Source: Candidatus Iainarchaeum sp.
GTDB lineage: Archaea; B1Sed10-29; WALL01
Length of the DNA stretch: 64,000 nucleotides
Assembly: GCA_023129115.1 (NCBI GenBank)
Contig: JAGMCR010000004.1
Coordinates: 1-64,000 of the forward strand
Reading direction: 5' to 3'
The notes under the pieces are model-generated. The model did not search any database, was not told the origin of the DNA, and worked only from the letters and a program-made list of their open reading frames with translations. The position numbers and the translations under genes are program-made. Position 1 is the first letter of the stretch. Each line of letters starts with the position of its first letter. Shown here piece by piece: positions 28,015-37,183 of the stretch.

Positions 28015-28287
28015 TTACTTGACCGCCTTCTTAAAGGCGTCTCCGGCCCTGAAGCGGGGCACCCGTGCAGCCGCAATGCGCATGCGCATTCCGGTCTGGG
28101 GGTTGCGGCCCATGCGTGCAGCACGCCTCGCGCGGTAGAACGTGCCAAAGCCGACGAGGGTAACCCTCTGGCCCTTCTTGACCGCGGAGGTAATCTCGTT
28201 GATCATAGTGTCGATGGCATCGTTCGCAAGCCTCTGCGAAACGTCCAGCTTCTTGGCTAGCCTCAGAGTAAGGTCGTGTTTGTTCAT
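28015..28287 (-). CDS. HU/IHF-family DNA-binding protein (bacterial type)
   Basis: VTLVGFGTFYRARRAARMGRNPQTGMRMRI. Confidence 0.93.
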   Translation of the reverse strand: MNKHDLTLRLAKKLDVSQRLANDAIDTMINEITSAVKKGQRVTLVGFGTFYRARRAARMGRNPQTGMRMRIAAARVPRFRAGDAFKKAVK

Positions 28288-28349
28288 TCATACACCTCTT
28301 TGCGGGCGAAAATACAAACCGCCCGCGGGGAATTACAGCTACCTAGTAT

Positions 28350-29093
28350 TTAATCCTTTCGAAAATGGCTCAGGAAAGCCTTTTCCATAACATGCAGTTC
28401 GCCCGGCACTATTAGGATATGAAGCCCAGTGCCGTGGTCCATTTCCGCCAGCTCCGCCGCCCTGCCGAACACAATACCGGTGTCCCCGCCGACCCGGCTC
28501 ATCGCAACAACTTCCCGCCCACCAAAAGAAGAGTCAATCTCCGTGAGGACCCCAATCGCCTCGCTGGGGGTCATCTGCCTCTCGCCCTTGATGTCGAGCA
28601 GCAGCAGCGTGTGCAGGCCGCGCGCCGAATTCTCCTTGACAGCATCGTAAAAGCTCGTGGGCCTGAAGTTCTCTTCCCAGAACGTCACGGTCGCGGTCTT
28701 GCCGAACTTGTAGATTTGCAAGCCAGACTCCGCCACCGCCGAGAAAATACTCGCGTTGTGGACTACCCTAGTCTCAATCCCTTTCTCCCACGCCCGCATC
28801 AAGAGGTCCGCGTGCGTCGTACACACCAGTGGGTCCCCGCCCACAAGCAGCGCAACGTCCTTTTCCTTTGCCTCGTCCATCCACGCGGTGTCCTGCTCCA
28901 GGTCCTCCCGCGCCAGCAGCGGCAATTCCTTCCCCACCAATTCCTCCAGCTTCTCCTTGGATGACCCCTTCAGTACCGAAGTGTACTCCTCGAGGTATAC
29001 CTCGTCACACTTCTTCGCGATTTCCAGGCCCTTGACTGTTATGTCTTTTTCGTCCCACAGCCCGAGCCCAATCAAGTAAAGCATCTCAAACAC
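28350..29093 (-). CDS. dphB: Diphthine synthase
   Basis: YLIGLGLWDEKDITVKGLEIAKKCDEVYLEEYTS; LLVGGDPLVCTTHADL. Confidence 0.92.
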   Translation of the reverse strand: MFEMLYLIGLGLWDEKDITVKGLEIAKKCDEVYLEEYTSVLKGSSKEKLEELVGKELPLLAREDLEQDTAWMDEAKEKDVALLVGGDPLVCTTHADLLMRAWEKGIETRVVHNASIFSAVAESGLQIYKFGKTATVTFWEENFRPTSFYDAVKENSARGLHTLLLLDIKGERQMTPSEAIGVLTEIDSSFGGREVVAMSRVGGDTGIVFGRAAELAEMDHGTGLHILIVPGELHVMEKAFLSHFRKD

Positions 29094-29850
29094 CTATGAA
29101 TACCCTCGCGAGGTCCCGCAGCCCCGGCGCGAGGCCAAGCGCCACAATAGCAATCTTGAGCAGCCAGTTCCAGTCGCCCTTGTCCTTGTCAATCACGTGC
29201 AGCGCGCCCAGCACGAGCGTGACTTTCACGAGCGGGAACAAAAACGGCGTGGGCTGCATCACAAGCGCCGACACCACGTGCTGCTCCCTGTAGCCCAAAA
29301 ACGCAATCGGAATCGCGGACGCCACCGAGTCAAGCACCTGGCCGAGCGCGACAACCCTGTTCTCCCTCGAGGCCAGCGTCTTCCTGAACACCATGCACAG
29401 CAGCACCACCACCAGCACCGCCACCCCAACAATCAAGAGCAGCCACTGCAAGTTGAACGCGACGGAGTAAGCCACCGCGACCACGAGCCCCACCGCCGCG
29501 GCAGCAAGCACCCACCCAACTTTCCTTATTTTTTCCAGGTCCCTGCCCGTGGCAATGATTATCCCAATGACCAGGCCCGCCATCATCAAATAAATCCCCG
29601 GCGTGATGAGCAGCCAGTGCTTCACCACCCACGCGTCCTGCAGCGCACGCACCAGCCCGCCGAGCACGAGGTACGGAAGCAGCGCGTAAAACAATTTTTT
29701 GCCTATTTTTATCTTCCACTTCTTCAGCAGCCACTTCACGCCGTACAGCCCAACAATGAAAAGAACAGCATAAGCAATCGTGTTGAATATGTTGTACCCC
29801 TCCCCCGTATAGACCGGCCGAATGAAATACGCCTCAATAAACTCCCACAT
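29086..29850 (-). CDS. DUF63-family membrane protein
   Basis: Multi-TM, GEGYNIFNTIAYAVLF, ALLPYLVLGGLVRALQDA. Confidence 0.78.
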   Translation of the reverse strand: MWEFIEAYFIRPVYTGEGYNIFNTIAYAVLFIVGLYGVKWLLKKWKIKIGKKLFYALLPYLVLGGLVRALQDAWVVKHWLLITPGIYLMMAGLVIGIIIATGRDLEKIRKVGWVLAAAAVGLVVAVAYSVAFNLQWLLLIVGVAVLVVVLLCMVFRKTLASRENRVVALGQVLDSVASAIPIAFLGYREQHVVSALVMQPTPFLFPLVKVTLVLGALHVIDKDKGDWNWLLKIAIVALGLAPGLRDLARVFIGV

Positions 29851-30822
29851 TCAGAACAACCCAAACAGCTTCGCTATGAACAGTGCGTAAAGGGCAAGCA
29901 GCCCGTACCCCTCATAGTGCCCAATCTTCCGGTCCATCGCCACGACGACGAACATCGCCAGCGTCGCCAGCAGGAACGGAAGCCCAACATCCAGAATCAC
30001 GCCGTTCGCAGTCAGCGGCACGAAAAGCCCCGGCAGCCCGGTGACCACAAGCGCGTTGAAAATGCACGACCCGGTGACGTTCCCAATCGCGAGCTCGTAC
30101 TTTTTCTTCATCGCCGCCTTAATCGACACCGCGAGCTCCGGCAGCGAAGTCCCGATTGCCACCGCGCTTGCCGCAATCACTGTCGCGGGAATCGCGAACT
30201 CTCCCGCAACCCCGATTATGCCCTCGACGCAGTAGTGCGCGCCAACCAGCACGCCCGCCCCCCCCAGCAGCATCTCCATAACCCCGTGCCGCATCTTCTT
30301 GCCGTCCCGGGTGGCCGTCTTATCGCGGTGCGTGCGCAGCGTGTACTTGAAGTAAACCCCATAGAGCAGTAGCGCGAGCGCGGCCTCGCCGAAGCTGAAC
30401 ACCCCGTCCGCCACCGCGAGCCACAAATAAGCCGTCGACGCGACAATCAGTGGCATGTCGACCTGCACAATGTCCCACCTGATTTTCATCCTCGCGTGCA
30501 CGCCCCCAATCATCCTCGTCGCGAACGCCGCCGCGCCAAGCACCAGCGCAATGTTCGCGATGTTCGAGCCAATCACGTTGCCCAGCACAATCGTTATCGC
30601 CTCGGGCGTGCCGTTCATGATGGCGAATATCGACGTGAACAACTCCGGAATCGACGTCCCTATGCTGGCCACTGTGGCGCCTATGACAAAAGGGGAAACC
30701 CCGAGTGCCATCGCCATCTTTTCCGCGCCCTCTGTGAAGTAGTCCGCGGACTTGACGAGCACTGCCAGGGCAATAATCAGCATGGCAATAGGCACGAGCA
30801 TTACAGTCCTTTTCACTCCCAA
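29851..30822 (-). CDS. Sodium/calcium exchanger family protein
   Basis: ATVASIGTSIPELFTSI...GNVIGSNIANI and second repeat AVAIGTSLPELAVSI...GNVTGSCIFN. Confidence 0.92.
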   Translation of the reverse strand: MGVKRTVMLVPIAMLIIALAVLVKSADYFTEGAEKMAMALGVSPFVIGATVASIGTSIPELFTSIFAIMNGTPEAITIVLGNVIGSNIANIALVLGAAAFATRMIGGVHARMKIRWDIVQVDMPLIVASTAYLWLAVADGVFSFGEAALALLLYGVYFKYTLRTHRDKTATRDGKKMRHGVMEMLLGGAGVLVGAHYCVEGIIGVAGEFAIPATVIAASAVAIGTSLPELAVSIKAAMKKKYELAIGNVTGSCIFNALVVTGLPGLFVPLTANGVILDVGLPFLLATLAMFVVVAMDRKIGHYEGYGLLALYALFIAKLFGLF

Positions 30823-30854
30823 CCTTTAATAACATTCCCGCCCAAGTCAACGCC

Positions 30855-31856
30855 GTGCTGTTCGTGAAGGCGCCGGCAGAAGTCGCGGAATCCATCCGCA
30901 AGAAGATGCTGGCCGCAGAAATCTTTGACCCCAACCACGCCGTGGAAAAAAGCAAGAGCCACGTCTATTTCCCTGCGGCCAAGCGCGCCCCAGGCTTCGA
31001 CTTCGTCGAGCGCAAGGCCCGCACACGCAAGCGCAAGCCGCGCTCGCTCCGGGAGGCCCTCGAGGGCAAGCTCGCCCCGGCCGACCTTGACGTCCTCGTC
31101 ACGTCGTTCGACACAATCGGCGACATCGCGGTCATCGAGGTCCGCTACGGCCTCGACGAAGCCCTGATTGGCAACGCAATCCTCGAGTCCCACCCCGCAA
31201 TCAAGACCGTCTGCAAAAAAGGCGGCGCCCACACCGGCCCGTTCCGCGTGATGCCGGTCAAGGTAATCGCGGGGGAAAACAAGACGTCCGCAGTCTACCA
31301 GGAGCACGGCGTCCGCATGAGGGTCGATGTGGACAGGGTGTACTTTTCCCCCCGCCTCTCGTCGGAGCGCCTGCGCATCGCAAAGCAGGTGGTCCCGGGC
31401 GAGGAAATCGCGGGCTTTTTCGCGGGCGTGGGCCCGTTCCCCCTCGTCATCGCCAAGAAAAAGAAGTGCAGGATATACGCCGTCGAGCTGAACCCGCACG
31501 CGTTCGAGCTCATGAGGGAAAACATCGCGATGAACAAGCTGCGCGGCGAGATACTCCCAACGCTCGGCGACGTCCGCGAAATCGCGCCCTACATCCCGAA
31601 GTGCGACCGCGTGCTCATGCCCTCGCCCAAGACGGGCGAGTCGTTCCTCGAGCCGTGCATCTCCGCGGCAAAGCCCGGCGGCGTGGTGCACTACTACGAG
31701 TTCGCCCCGGACGAAGACCCCTACTCGGGCGCAATCAAGCGCATCGAGGCGGCAGCCGAGTCACTGGGCCGAAAGGCAAAAATACTGAACAGGCGCGTGG
31801 TGCGCCCGCACTCGGTCCGCGTCTCCCAAGTCGCGATTGACTTCAGCGTCAACTGA
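30855..31856 (+). CDS. Class I SAM methyltransferase, Trm5-like
   Basis: GFFAGVGPFPLVIAKKKKCRIYAVELNPHAFELMRENIAMNKL. Confidence 0.85.
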   Translation: MLFVKAPAEVAESIRKKMLAAEIFDPNHAVEKSKSHVYFPAAKRAPGFDFVERKARTRKRKPRSLREALEGKLAPADLDVLVTSFDTIGDIAVIEVRYGLDEALIGNAILESHPAIKTVCKKGGAHTGPFRVMPVKVIAGENKTSAVYQEHGVRMRVDVDRVYFSPRLSSERLRIAKQVVPGEEIAGFFAGVGPFPLVIAKKKKCRIYAVELNPHAFELMRENIAMNKLRGEILPTLGDVREIAPYIPKCDRVLMPSPKTGESFLEPCISAAKPGGVVHYYEFAPDEDPYSGAIKRIEAAAESLGRKAKILNRRVVRPHSVRVSQVAIDFSVN

Positions 31857-32691
31857 TTAGATTCCTTGGCCTGCCGTTCCGCCACGCCACGAGGTTCCCA
31901 ACAAAAATCTCCATGCCTTTCTCCCGTGATTCTTCACTTCTCCACGCAGTGTGCGGCGTGGTTATCGCGTTCGGCAGCTCCGTCCTCGAGTGGTAGTCCA
32001 GGTCGACCGCAGCGCCACCCAGCTTTTTTGTTTTCAACGCCTCTGCCAGAGCGTTGTTGTCCACCACGGCTTCCCTAGCAGAATTAATCAAAAACGCGCC
32101 TTTCTTCATCAACGCGATTTCCTTTTCTCCAATGAACCCTCTTGTCTCACTGTTAAGCGCTAGATGAATTGAGACAAAGTCACTCTCTCCCAAGAGCTTT
32201 TCCAGCGCCACTTGGTACGGCTTTTTTTCCTTCCGGTCCCACGCAATGGCTCTCATCCCAAGCCCTTCTCCGCGTGACACAACTCCCTTGCCGATTGCGC
32301 CCAGCCCAATCACGCCAAGCGTCTTCCCCTCCAGCCCTTCTTTCCCGGCCAGCCGCTGCATCATCGTGACAGTCCAGTCCACGACTTCTTTTGTGCAATA
32401 GTCCGGGCAATTGCTCACTTTTACGCCGGCCTCCTTTGCCGCCCCGATGTCAACCCACTCGTATCCCGTCACGTAAACTGATACAAATCTCAATTCAGGA
32501 AGCGACTCGAAAAACCTCTTGGTGAGCGGGCCTGTGCGGGACCACACGGCGAGGACTGCCTCAGCTCCCCTGCATTTGGCAATCAGGTCCCGCTCGTCTT
32601 TTACTTTCTCGCCGCAGAACTCCGCGGGCCCTATCAATCCCATCTGCTCTTCCGAGAACACTTTTTTCGGGAGAAAAACGACAGTCTTCAT
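31849..32691 (-). CDS. D-isomer-specific 2-hydroxyacid dehydrogenase family
   Basis: LGVIGLGAIGKGVVSRGEGLGM; LINSAREAVVDNNAL. Confidence 0.9.
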   Translation of the reverse strand: MKTVVFLPKKVFSEEQMGLIGPAEFCGEKVKDERDLIAKCRGAEAVLAVWSRTGPLTKRFFESLPELRFVSVYVTGYEWVDIGAAKEAGVKVSNCPDYCTKEVVDWTVTMMQRLAGKEGLEGKTLGVIGLGAIGKGVVSRGEGLGMRAIAWDRKEKKPYQVALEKLLGESDFVSIHLALNSETRGFIGEKEIALMKKGAFLINSAREAVVDNNALAEALKTKKLGGAAVDLDYHSRTELPNAITTPHTAWRSEESREKGMEIFVGNLVAWRNGRPRNLIS

Positions 32692-33959
32692 TGCAGTTCC
32701 TTCACGATTTCCTGCGCCCTGTCCACGCGGACCTTCTTTTCCTTGACGAGCTGCTGCGCCACTTTGTCAATCATATCGCCCTTGGCGCCCGCGAGCACTG
32801 CGATGTTCTTGGCGTGCAGGTTCATGTGCCCGCGCTGTATGCCTTCCGTGGCCAGCGCGCGGAGCGCCGCAAAGTTCTGCGCCAATCCCACCATCGCGAT
32901 TATCTGCCCGAGCTCCTGCGCGGTCTTCACGCCGAGTATCTTCACGTTCGCTCTTGCAACTGGATGTGTCTTAGTCGCCCCGCCGACGAGGCCCACGGGC
33001 GTCGGAATCTCTATCGACCCCACCAAGTTCCCGTCAGCGTCCTTTTCATAGTGCGTCAGCGGGCTGTACTTCCCGCTGCGGGCCGCGAACGAGTGCGCGC
33101 CCGCCTCCACGGCGCGGAAGTCGTTCCCCGTCGCAATCACTACTGCCGTGACCCCGTTCATGGCTCCCTTGTTGTGGGTGGTGCAGCGGTACTGGTCTGC
33201 CGCGGCGAACGCGTAGGCCTGGATTATCCGGTCCACGACTTCTTCGCCGCCGATGGCTTCCTTGTCCCACACTGCGCGGGCACTAGAGGTTCTGTGCACC
33301 GCGAGGTTGCTGATTATCCTGAGCCGCGCCTCCCCGCCTGTTATCTCTTCAAGCATCGGCGCGATTCCCTCGACCATGGTGTTGACTGCGTTGGCGCCCA
33401 TCGCGTCCCTGCAGTCCACGAGCAAGTGGCAAATTAGCATCTTCCCCACGATGCTGTCCACGACCCGCGCCTCGACGTCCCTCGCGCCGCCGCCGAACTT
33501 GACGAGAATGGGGTCGAGGGAGTTCGCCTTTTCAATTAATTCTTTTTTCCTCGCCAGAATCTGCACGATGGCGCCCTCGGGGTCGGGGACGTCCAGGAGC
33601 TGTATCTGCCCAATCATTATTGGCTCCGAGGCCTCGGTGGTGAACCCGCCCCTGATGCGCGCGAGCTTGGCCGCGTAGCTGCACGCAGCGACGACGCTCG
33701 GCTCCTCAATCGCCATTGGGATGAACTTGTCCTCGCCGTTGATTTTGAAGTTCACCGCAATCCCCAGGGGTATGGGCATTTCGCCGATAACGTTCTCTAT
33801 CATGCGGTTGGCCTGCTCCATGGGGAGCATGGCGTTGGCAATGGCCTCCTTTTCCTCGTCGCTCAAGCCCGTTTCCGCAGCGACCTGGTCGAGCCGCTCC
33901 TTCGGGCTAAGCTTGTAAAACCCGGAGACTTGTGAGTTCACTGTTTGACACCTCGGCAT
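32688..33959 (-). CDS. hmgA: Hydroxymethylglutaryl-CoA reductase, class II-like
   Basis: SGFYKLSPKERLDQVA, MIENVIGEMPIPLGIAVNF, CRDAMGANAVNTMVE. Confidence 0.9.
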   Translation of the reverse strand: MPRCQTVNSQVSGFYKLSPKERLDQVAAETGLSDEEKEAIANAMLPMEQANRMIENVIGEMPIPLGIAVNFKINGEDKFIPMAIEEPSVVAACSYAAKLARIRGGFTTEASEPIMIGQIQLLDVPDPEGAIVQILARKKELIEKANSLDPILVKFGGGARDVEARVVDSIVGKMLICHLLVDCRDAMGANAVNTMVEGIAPMLEEITGGEARLRIISNLAVHRTSSARAVWDKEAIGGEEVVDRIIQAYAFAAADQYRCTTHNKGAMNGVTAVVIATGNDFRAVEAGAHSFAARSGKYSPLTHYEKDADGNLVGSIEIPTPVGLVGGATKTHPVARANVKILGVKTAQELGQIIAMVGLAQNFAALRALATEGIQRGHMNLHAKNIAVLAGAKGDMIDKVAQQLVKEKKVRVDRAQEIVKELQ

Positions 33960-34020
33960 TATTTGGTGGGCGCTAGTATTTTAAAGTTGGGGCGCGTTTG
34001 TCCCCATGAGGTGTTCAGTT

Positions 34021-34482
34021 ATGGGCCTTTTTGACAAGCTACTGCCACCCGGGAAAATGGAGCTGACTCTTGACAAGTTCAATTACGCGACTGGCGAGAC
34101 CATCAAGGGCACGGCCAGCCTGACGACGAACAAGCCAATCCACGCCAAAGGAGTTTTCGTGAAGCTATTCGCCCTCGAGAAAGTCTCGAGCACAACGGGC
34201 GGGTCGCACAGCTCAAGCACGCGCACGGTGTTCGACTTCCAGCAGCCGCTGGACAACGAAAGGGACTACAATGGCGGGGTCTACGACTTCAAAATCACAA
34301 TCCCAAAGCAGCCCCAGCAGGGCGACCAGAAAGCCGTCCAGATGGCGCAGACCGCCGCCGCAGCCATCAACGCACTGCAGGGCAAGTTCCAGTCGCGCAA
34401 CCTAAAGTGGTTCGTCGAGGCAAAGCTCGACATCCCCGGCGGCAGGGACATCAGCAAAAAAGTGCAGATAAACGTGGCGTAG
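34021..34482 (+). CDS. Arrestin/SpoOM-like beta-sandwich protein
   Basis: MELTLDKFNYATGETIKGTASLTTNKPIHAKGVFVKL. Confidence 0.65.
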   Translation: MGLFDKLLPPGKMELTLDKFNYATGETIKGTASLTTNKPIHAKGVFVKLFALEKVSSTTGGSHSSSTRTVFDFQQPLDNERDYNGGVYDFKITIPKQPQQGDQKAVQMAQTAAAAINALQGKFQSRNLKWFVEAKLDIPGGRDISKKVQINVA

Positions 34483-34497
34483 CAGCCTGTTTTGTTT

Positions 34498-35211
34498 TTA
34501 CTTGTTCAGGCTTTCCCACAGTATCTGCTCTGTTGGGTTGACGCTGACTCCATCCCCACTGATTTCGAAGGGGTGGATGCGCTTGTCGTGGTCCGTGCCC
34601 CTCATCTTCTTGACGAAGACCGACCGCACCGGCGGGAAAAAGTAGAGCGCGAGCACGCCGTCGACAACGAACTCTTCCACGCCGAAGCGCGAGAACTCGT
34701 CCCTCTTGCCCCCGGTCTCCGAGAGAAGCAGCGTCGTGCAGTTCAGCTTCTTCATTTCCGTGATGAGCTTGAACAAGTTGTAACGAATGTCCGCGTCGCT
34801 GCCCATGAACATCCCGAACGCAGTCGTCGAGTCAATGACCAGCCGCTTCGCGCCCATCTCGTTGACCATGTCCTTTATCTTGCCAATCTCTTCGTCGAAC
34901 TGGAGCGCGAACTCCTTGGGGTTGAACATGCCAACCCGGTAAATCTTGATTAGGTTCTCCTGCTGCATCTTCGCGATGTTCCAGTGGAAGCTCTTCATGT
35001 TCCACCAGATGTTCGTCGTCCCCTCCTCAAGAGTGATGTAAATGCCGGGGTCGTTGTACTCCGCCGCGCCGTTGTAAATGTACTGCGTCGAAAAAATGGT
35101 CTTTCCCGACCCGGCGCCCCCCGCGACCAGTATCGAGGATCCCTGCAAAAAGCCCCCCTGCAGGAGGTCGTCCATGCCCGGAATGCCGGTAGAAACGCGT
35201 TCCATAGCCAA
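34498..35211 (-). CDS. KaiC-like RecA-superfamily ATPase
   Basis: VSTGIPGMDDLLQGGFLQGSSILVAGGAGSGKTIFSTQYIYNG. Confidence 0.88.
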   Translation of the reverse strand: MAMERVSTGIPGMDDLLQGGFLQGSSILVAGGAGSGKTIFSTQYIYNGAAEYNDPGIYITLEEGTTNIWWNMKSFHWNIAKMQQENLIKIYRVGMFNPKEFALQFDEEIGKIKDMVNEMGAKRLVIDSTTAFGMFMGSDADIRYNLFKLITEMKKLNCTTLLLSETGGKRDEFSRFGVEEFVVDGVLALYFFPPVRSVFVKKMRGTDHDKRIHPFEISGDGVSVNPTEQILWESLNK

Positions 35212-35267
35212 AACCTTTAAATTAGCTGTTTTAATAACAATATAACGGGTAAGGACTATTTAAGGGT

Positions 35268-36029
35268 ATGGGAACCATGGACGTCCACGACCAACTCGTA
35301 GAAATTGTAGAAAATCCGGACTGGAAATCCCTACTCACGGGCATAGTCAAGGCCGAGGGCATGGACCCCTGGGACATCGACGTCACCATCCTCTCCGGAA
35401 AGTACCTAGACAAAATCAGGGCAATGAAAACAATAGACTTCCGCGTCCCCGCCAACGCAGTCCTCTGCTCGTCAATACTCATCCGCTTCAAGAGCGACGC
35501 GTGGGAGCTCTACCCCCGGGAAGAATACGAGGACAAGCTCGAGGACGACCACTGGGAATACATAATCGACGGCCAGCGCGTGCCCGACCTCGACCCCGCC
35601 AGGCGAATCACGCGCCGCCGCATCACCATCGACGACTTAATCACCGCAGTAGAAAAAGTAATGGAAACAGAGCGCAAGCGCGCCATGCGCCAGCGCGAGC
35701 GCCTCGAGGTCCCGCAAGAGCTCGTCAACATCGCGTTCGAGGACCGCGAGGACTTCGAGAAAATGGTCGAGACCGTGTACAAGCGCGTGCTCGCCAGCGC
35801 CGACAGCAAAAAAATCGCGATGTTCTCGCAAGTCGTCCCAGGCAACACGCGCACCGACACCATCATGACACTCCTCCCACTCATGCACCTCGCGACGCGC
35901 GGCCGCCTCGCGGTGGCGCAGGAAGAAATCTTTGGCGAAATATTCATTTTCCTGGACGGCAATGGAAATGGCAAAAAAGCATCTCGTAGAAGCAGCACTG
36001 TTCATGAGCGCCGAGCCGCTGACAATTGA
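35268..36029 (+). CDS. scpA: Segregation and condensation protein A
   Basis: LVEIVENPDWKSLLTGIVKAEGMDPWDIDVTILSGKYLDKI. Confidence 0.9.
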   Translation: MGTMDVHDQLVEIVENPDWKSLLTGIVKAEGMDPWDIDVTILSGKYLDKIRAMKTIDFRVPANAVLCSSILIRFKSDAWELYPREEYEDKLEDDHWEYIIDGQRVPDLDPARRITRRRITIDDLITAVEKVMETERKRAMRQRERLEVPQELVNIAFEDREDFEKMVETVYKRVLASADSKKIAMFSQVVPGNTRTDTIMTLLPLMHLATRGRLAVAQEEIFGEIFIFLDGNGNGKKASRRSSTVHERRAADN

Positions 36030-36774
36030 CCAGCTCGGCAAAATCATGGACTCGGAATCGCTCGGAAAGGCACTGGGCGTGCTCGACTCCCTAGTCCTGG
36101 ACTTCAACCAGCGCGACTCCGCGCTCGAGATAGCCAAGACAACGGACGGCCGCTACCGCATGCAGGTCCGCGGCGACTACCTGACGAGCGTGAAGCACCT
36201 CGCCATCTCCACCGACCTGCCCAAAAGCGCTTTGCGCACCCTCGCAATCATTGCGTTCAAGCAGCCCATCAAGCAAAGCATCGTCGTCAAGATGCGCGGC
36301 AACAAGGCGTACGACCACATCGAGCGCCTGCGCGAAGAAGGCTTCGTCAAGAAGACACGCGAGGGCAACACTTACATCCTCGAGACCACGAAAAAGTTCA
36401 TCGACTACTTCGGCGAGCCCATACAAAACACTGACTTCGTGCCCAAGGACACACAAACCATTCTCGGCGGCCAGGACTACGGCACAGCCGACTCAGCCAC
36501 TCCACCCGAGCCTACTACTCCAACCGGGGGGCAAGAGAACACCCCAACCGGGGAACAAGAGGACACGCCAACAGGGGGAGCCCCAACCGAAGCAGCTAAG
36601 ACTCCAACCGGGGGGTTGCCAATTGGCAACCCCCCCAGTTCTTCTGAGGAGGAAGCCCCCAGTTCTTCCGGGGACGAAACCAAGGCAGAGGAAGCCACTG
36701 AAGCCGAGGAAGCAACTGAAGCCACCGAGGCCGAAGAAGCCGAACAGCCAACGGAGGAAGAAGAAAATGCATAA
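35962..36774 (+). CDS. scpB: Segregation and condensation protein B with low-complexity C-terminal tail (start could be 35968)
   Basis: LVEAALFMSAEPLTIDQLGKIM...LRTLAIIAFKQPIKQSIVVKMRGNKAYDHIERLREEGFV. Confidence 0.9.
   Translation: MEMAKKHLVEAALFMSAEPLTIDQLGKIMDSESLGKALGVLDSLVLDFNQRDSALEIAKTTDGRYRMQVRGDYLTSVKHLAISTDLPKSALRTLAIIAFKQPIKQSIVVKMRGNKAYDHIERLREEGFVKKTREGNTYILETTKKFIDYFGEPIQNTDFVPKDTQTILGGQDYGTADSATPPEPTTPTGGQENTPTGEQEDTPTGGAPTEAAKTPTGGLPIGNPPSSSEEEAPSSSGDETKAEEATEAEEATEATEAEEAEQPTEEEENA
36610..36635. repeat. 26-bp perfect palindrome GGGGGGTTGCCAATTGGCAACCCCCC inside scpB
   Basis: Perfect palindrome of the same architecture as 9947-9972; translates as part of GGLPIGNPP. Confidence 0.9.
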
Positions 36775-36862
36775 GAACACTGTGATGATTCTCGTGTCAG
36801 CCGCGCTGATTATCGGCCTGCTTATCTGGGCCGCGTACCTCGCGTATACAATGCTGATGTAA
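36767..36862 (+). CDS. 31-aa single-TM small protein
   Basis: MHKNTVMILVSAALIIGLLIWAAYLAYTMLM; overlaps scpB stop. Confidence 0.5.
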   Translation: MHKNTVMILVSAALIIGLLIWAAYLAYTMLM

Positions 36863-36918
36863 AGCTTTTTAAAGCAAAACAGGCACAATAAGCCCACGAT
36901 TTGCTATTACCATCCATT

Positions 36919-36992
36919 GGGGGGGTAGCTTAGCCAGGTAGAGCGCCTGACTGATAATCAGGAGGTCGAGAGTTCAAATCTCTCCCTCCCCA
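36919..36992 (+). tRNA. tRNA-Ile(GAT)
   Basis: GGGGGGG/CCTCCCC acceptor, CCTGA CTGATAA TCAGG anticodon arm, GAGAG TTCAAAT CTCTC T-arm. Confidence 0.96.
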
Positions 36993-36994
36993 CT

Positions 36995-37069
36995 AACCCT
37001 TTTCCTGCTACAAGGGGCTTGCTTGCCTGCAAACCCCTTGAACGGTGGAAAAGCGTTAACGGAAAAAAG
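36995..37069 (+). repeat. Structured repeat copy 2
   Basis: AACCCTTTTCCTGCTA[CAAGGGG-loop-CCCCTTG]AACGGTGGAAAAGCGTTAACGGAAAAA. Confidence 0.8.
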
Positions 37070-37075
37070 TATCGC

Positions 37076-37099
37076 GGGGAACAGCAAATTGCTGTCCCC
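37076..37099. repeat. G-run/C-run hairpin upstream of metK
   Basis: GGGGaACAGCAAaTTGCTGTCCCC. Confidence 0.7.
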
Positions 37100-37183
37100 C
37101 CAAGTAATCGGGGAACAGCATCCCCAACCCCTTAGGGGGGAATGGCGCAATGCCACCCCCCTTCATACGGGAGATGGAAACGT

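Noticed and set aside
29197-30372. 391-aa plus-strand ORF opposite DUF63 and the exchanger
   Set aside because: Antisense of two well-supported membrane proteins; biased His/Arg/Gln composition.
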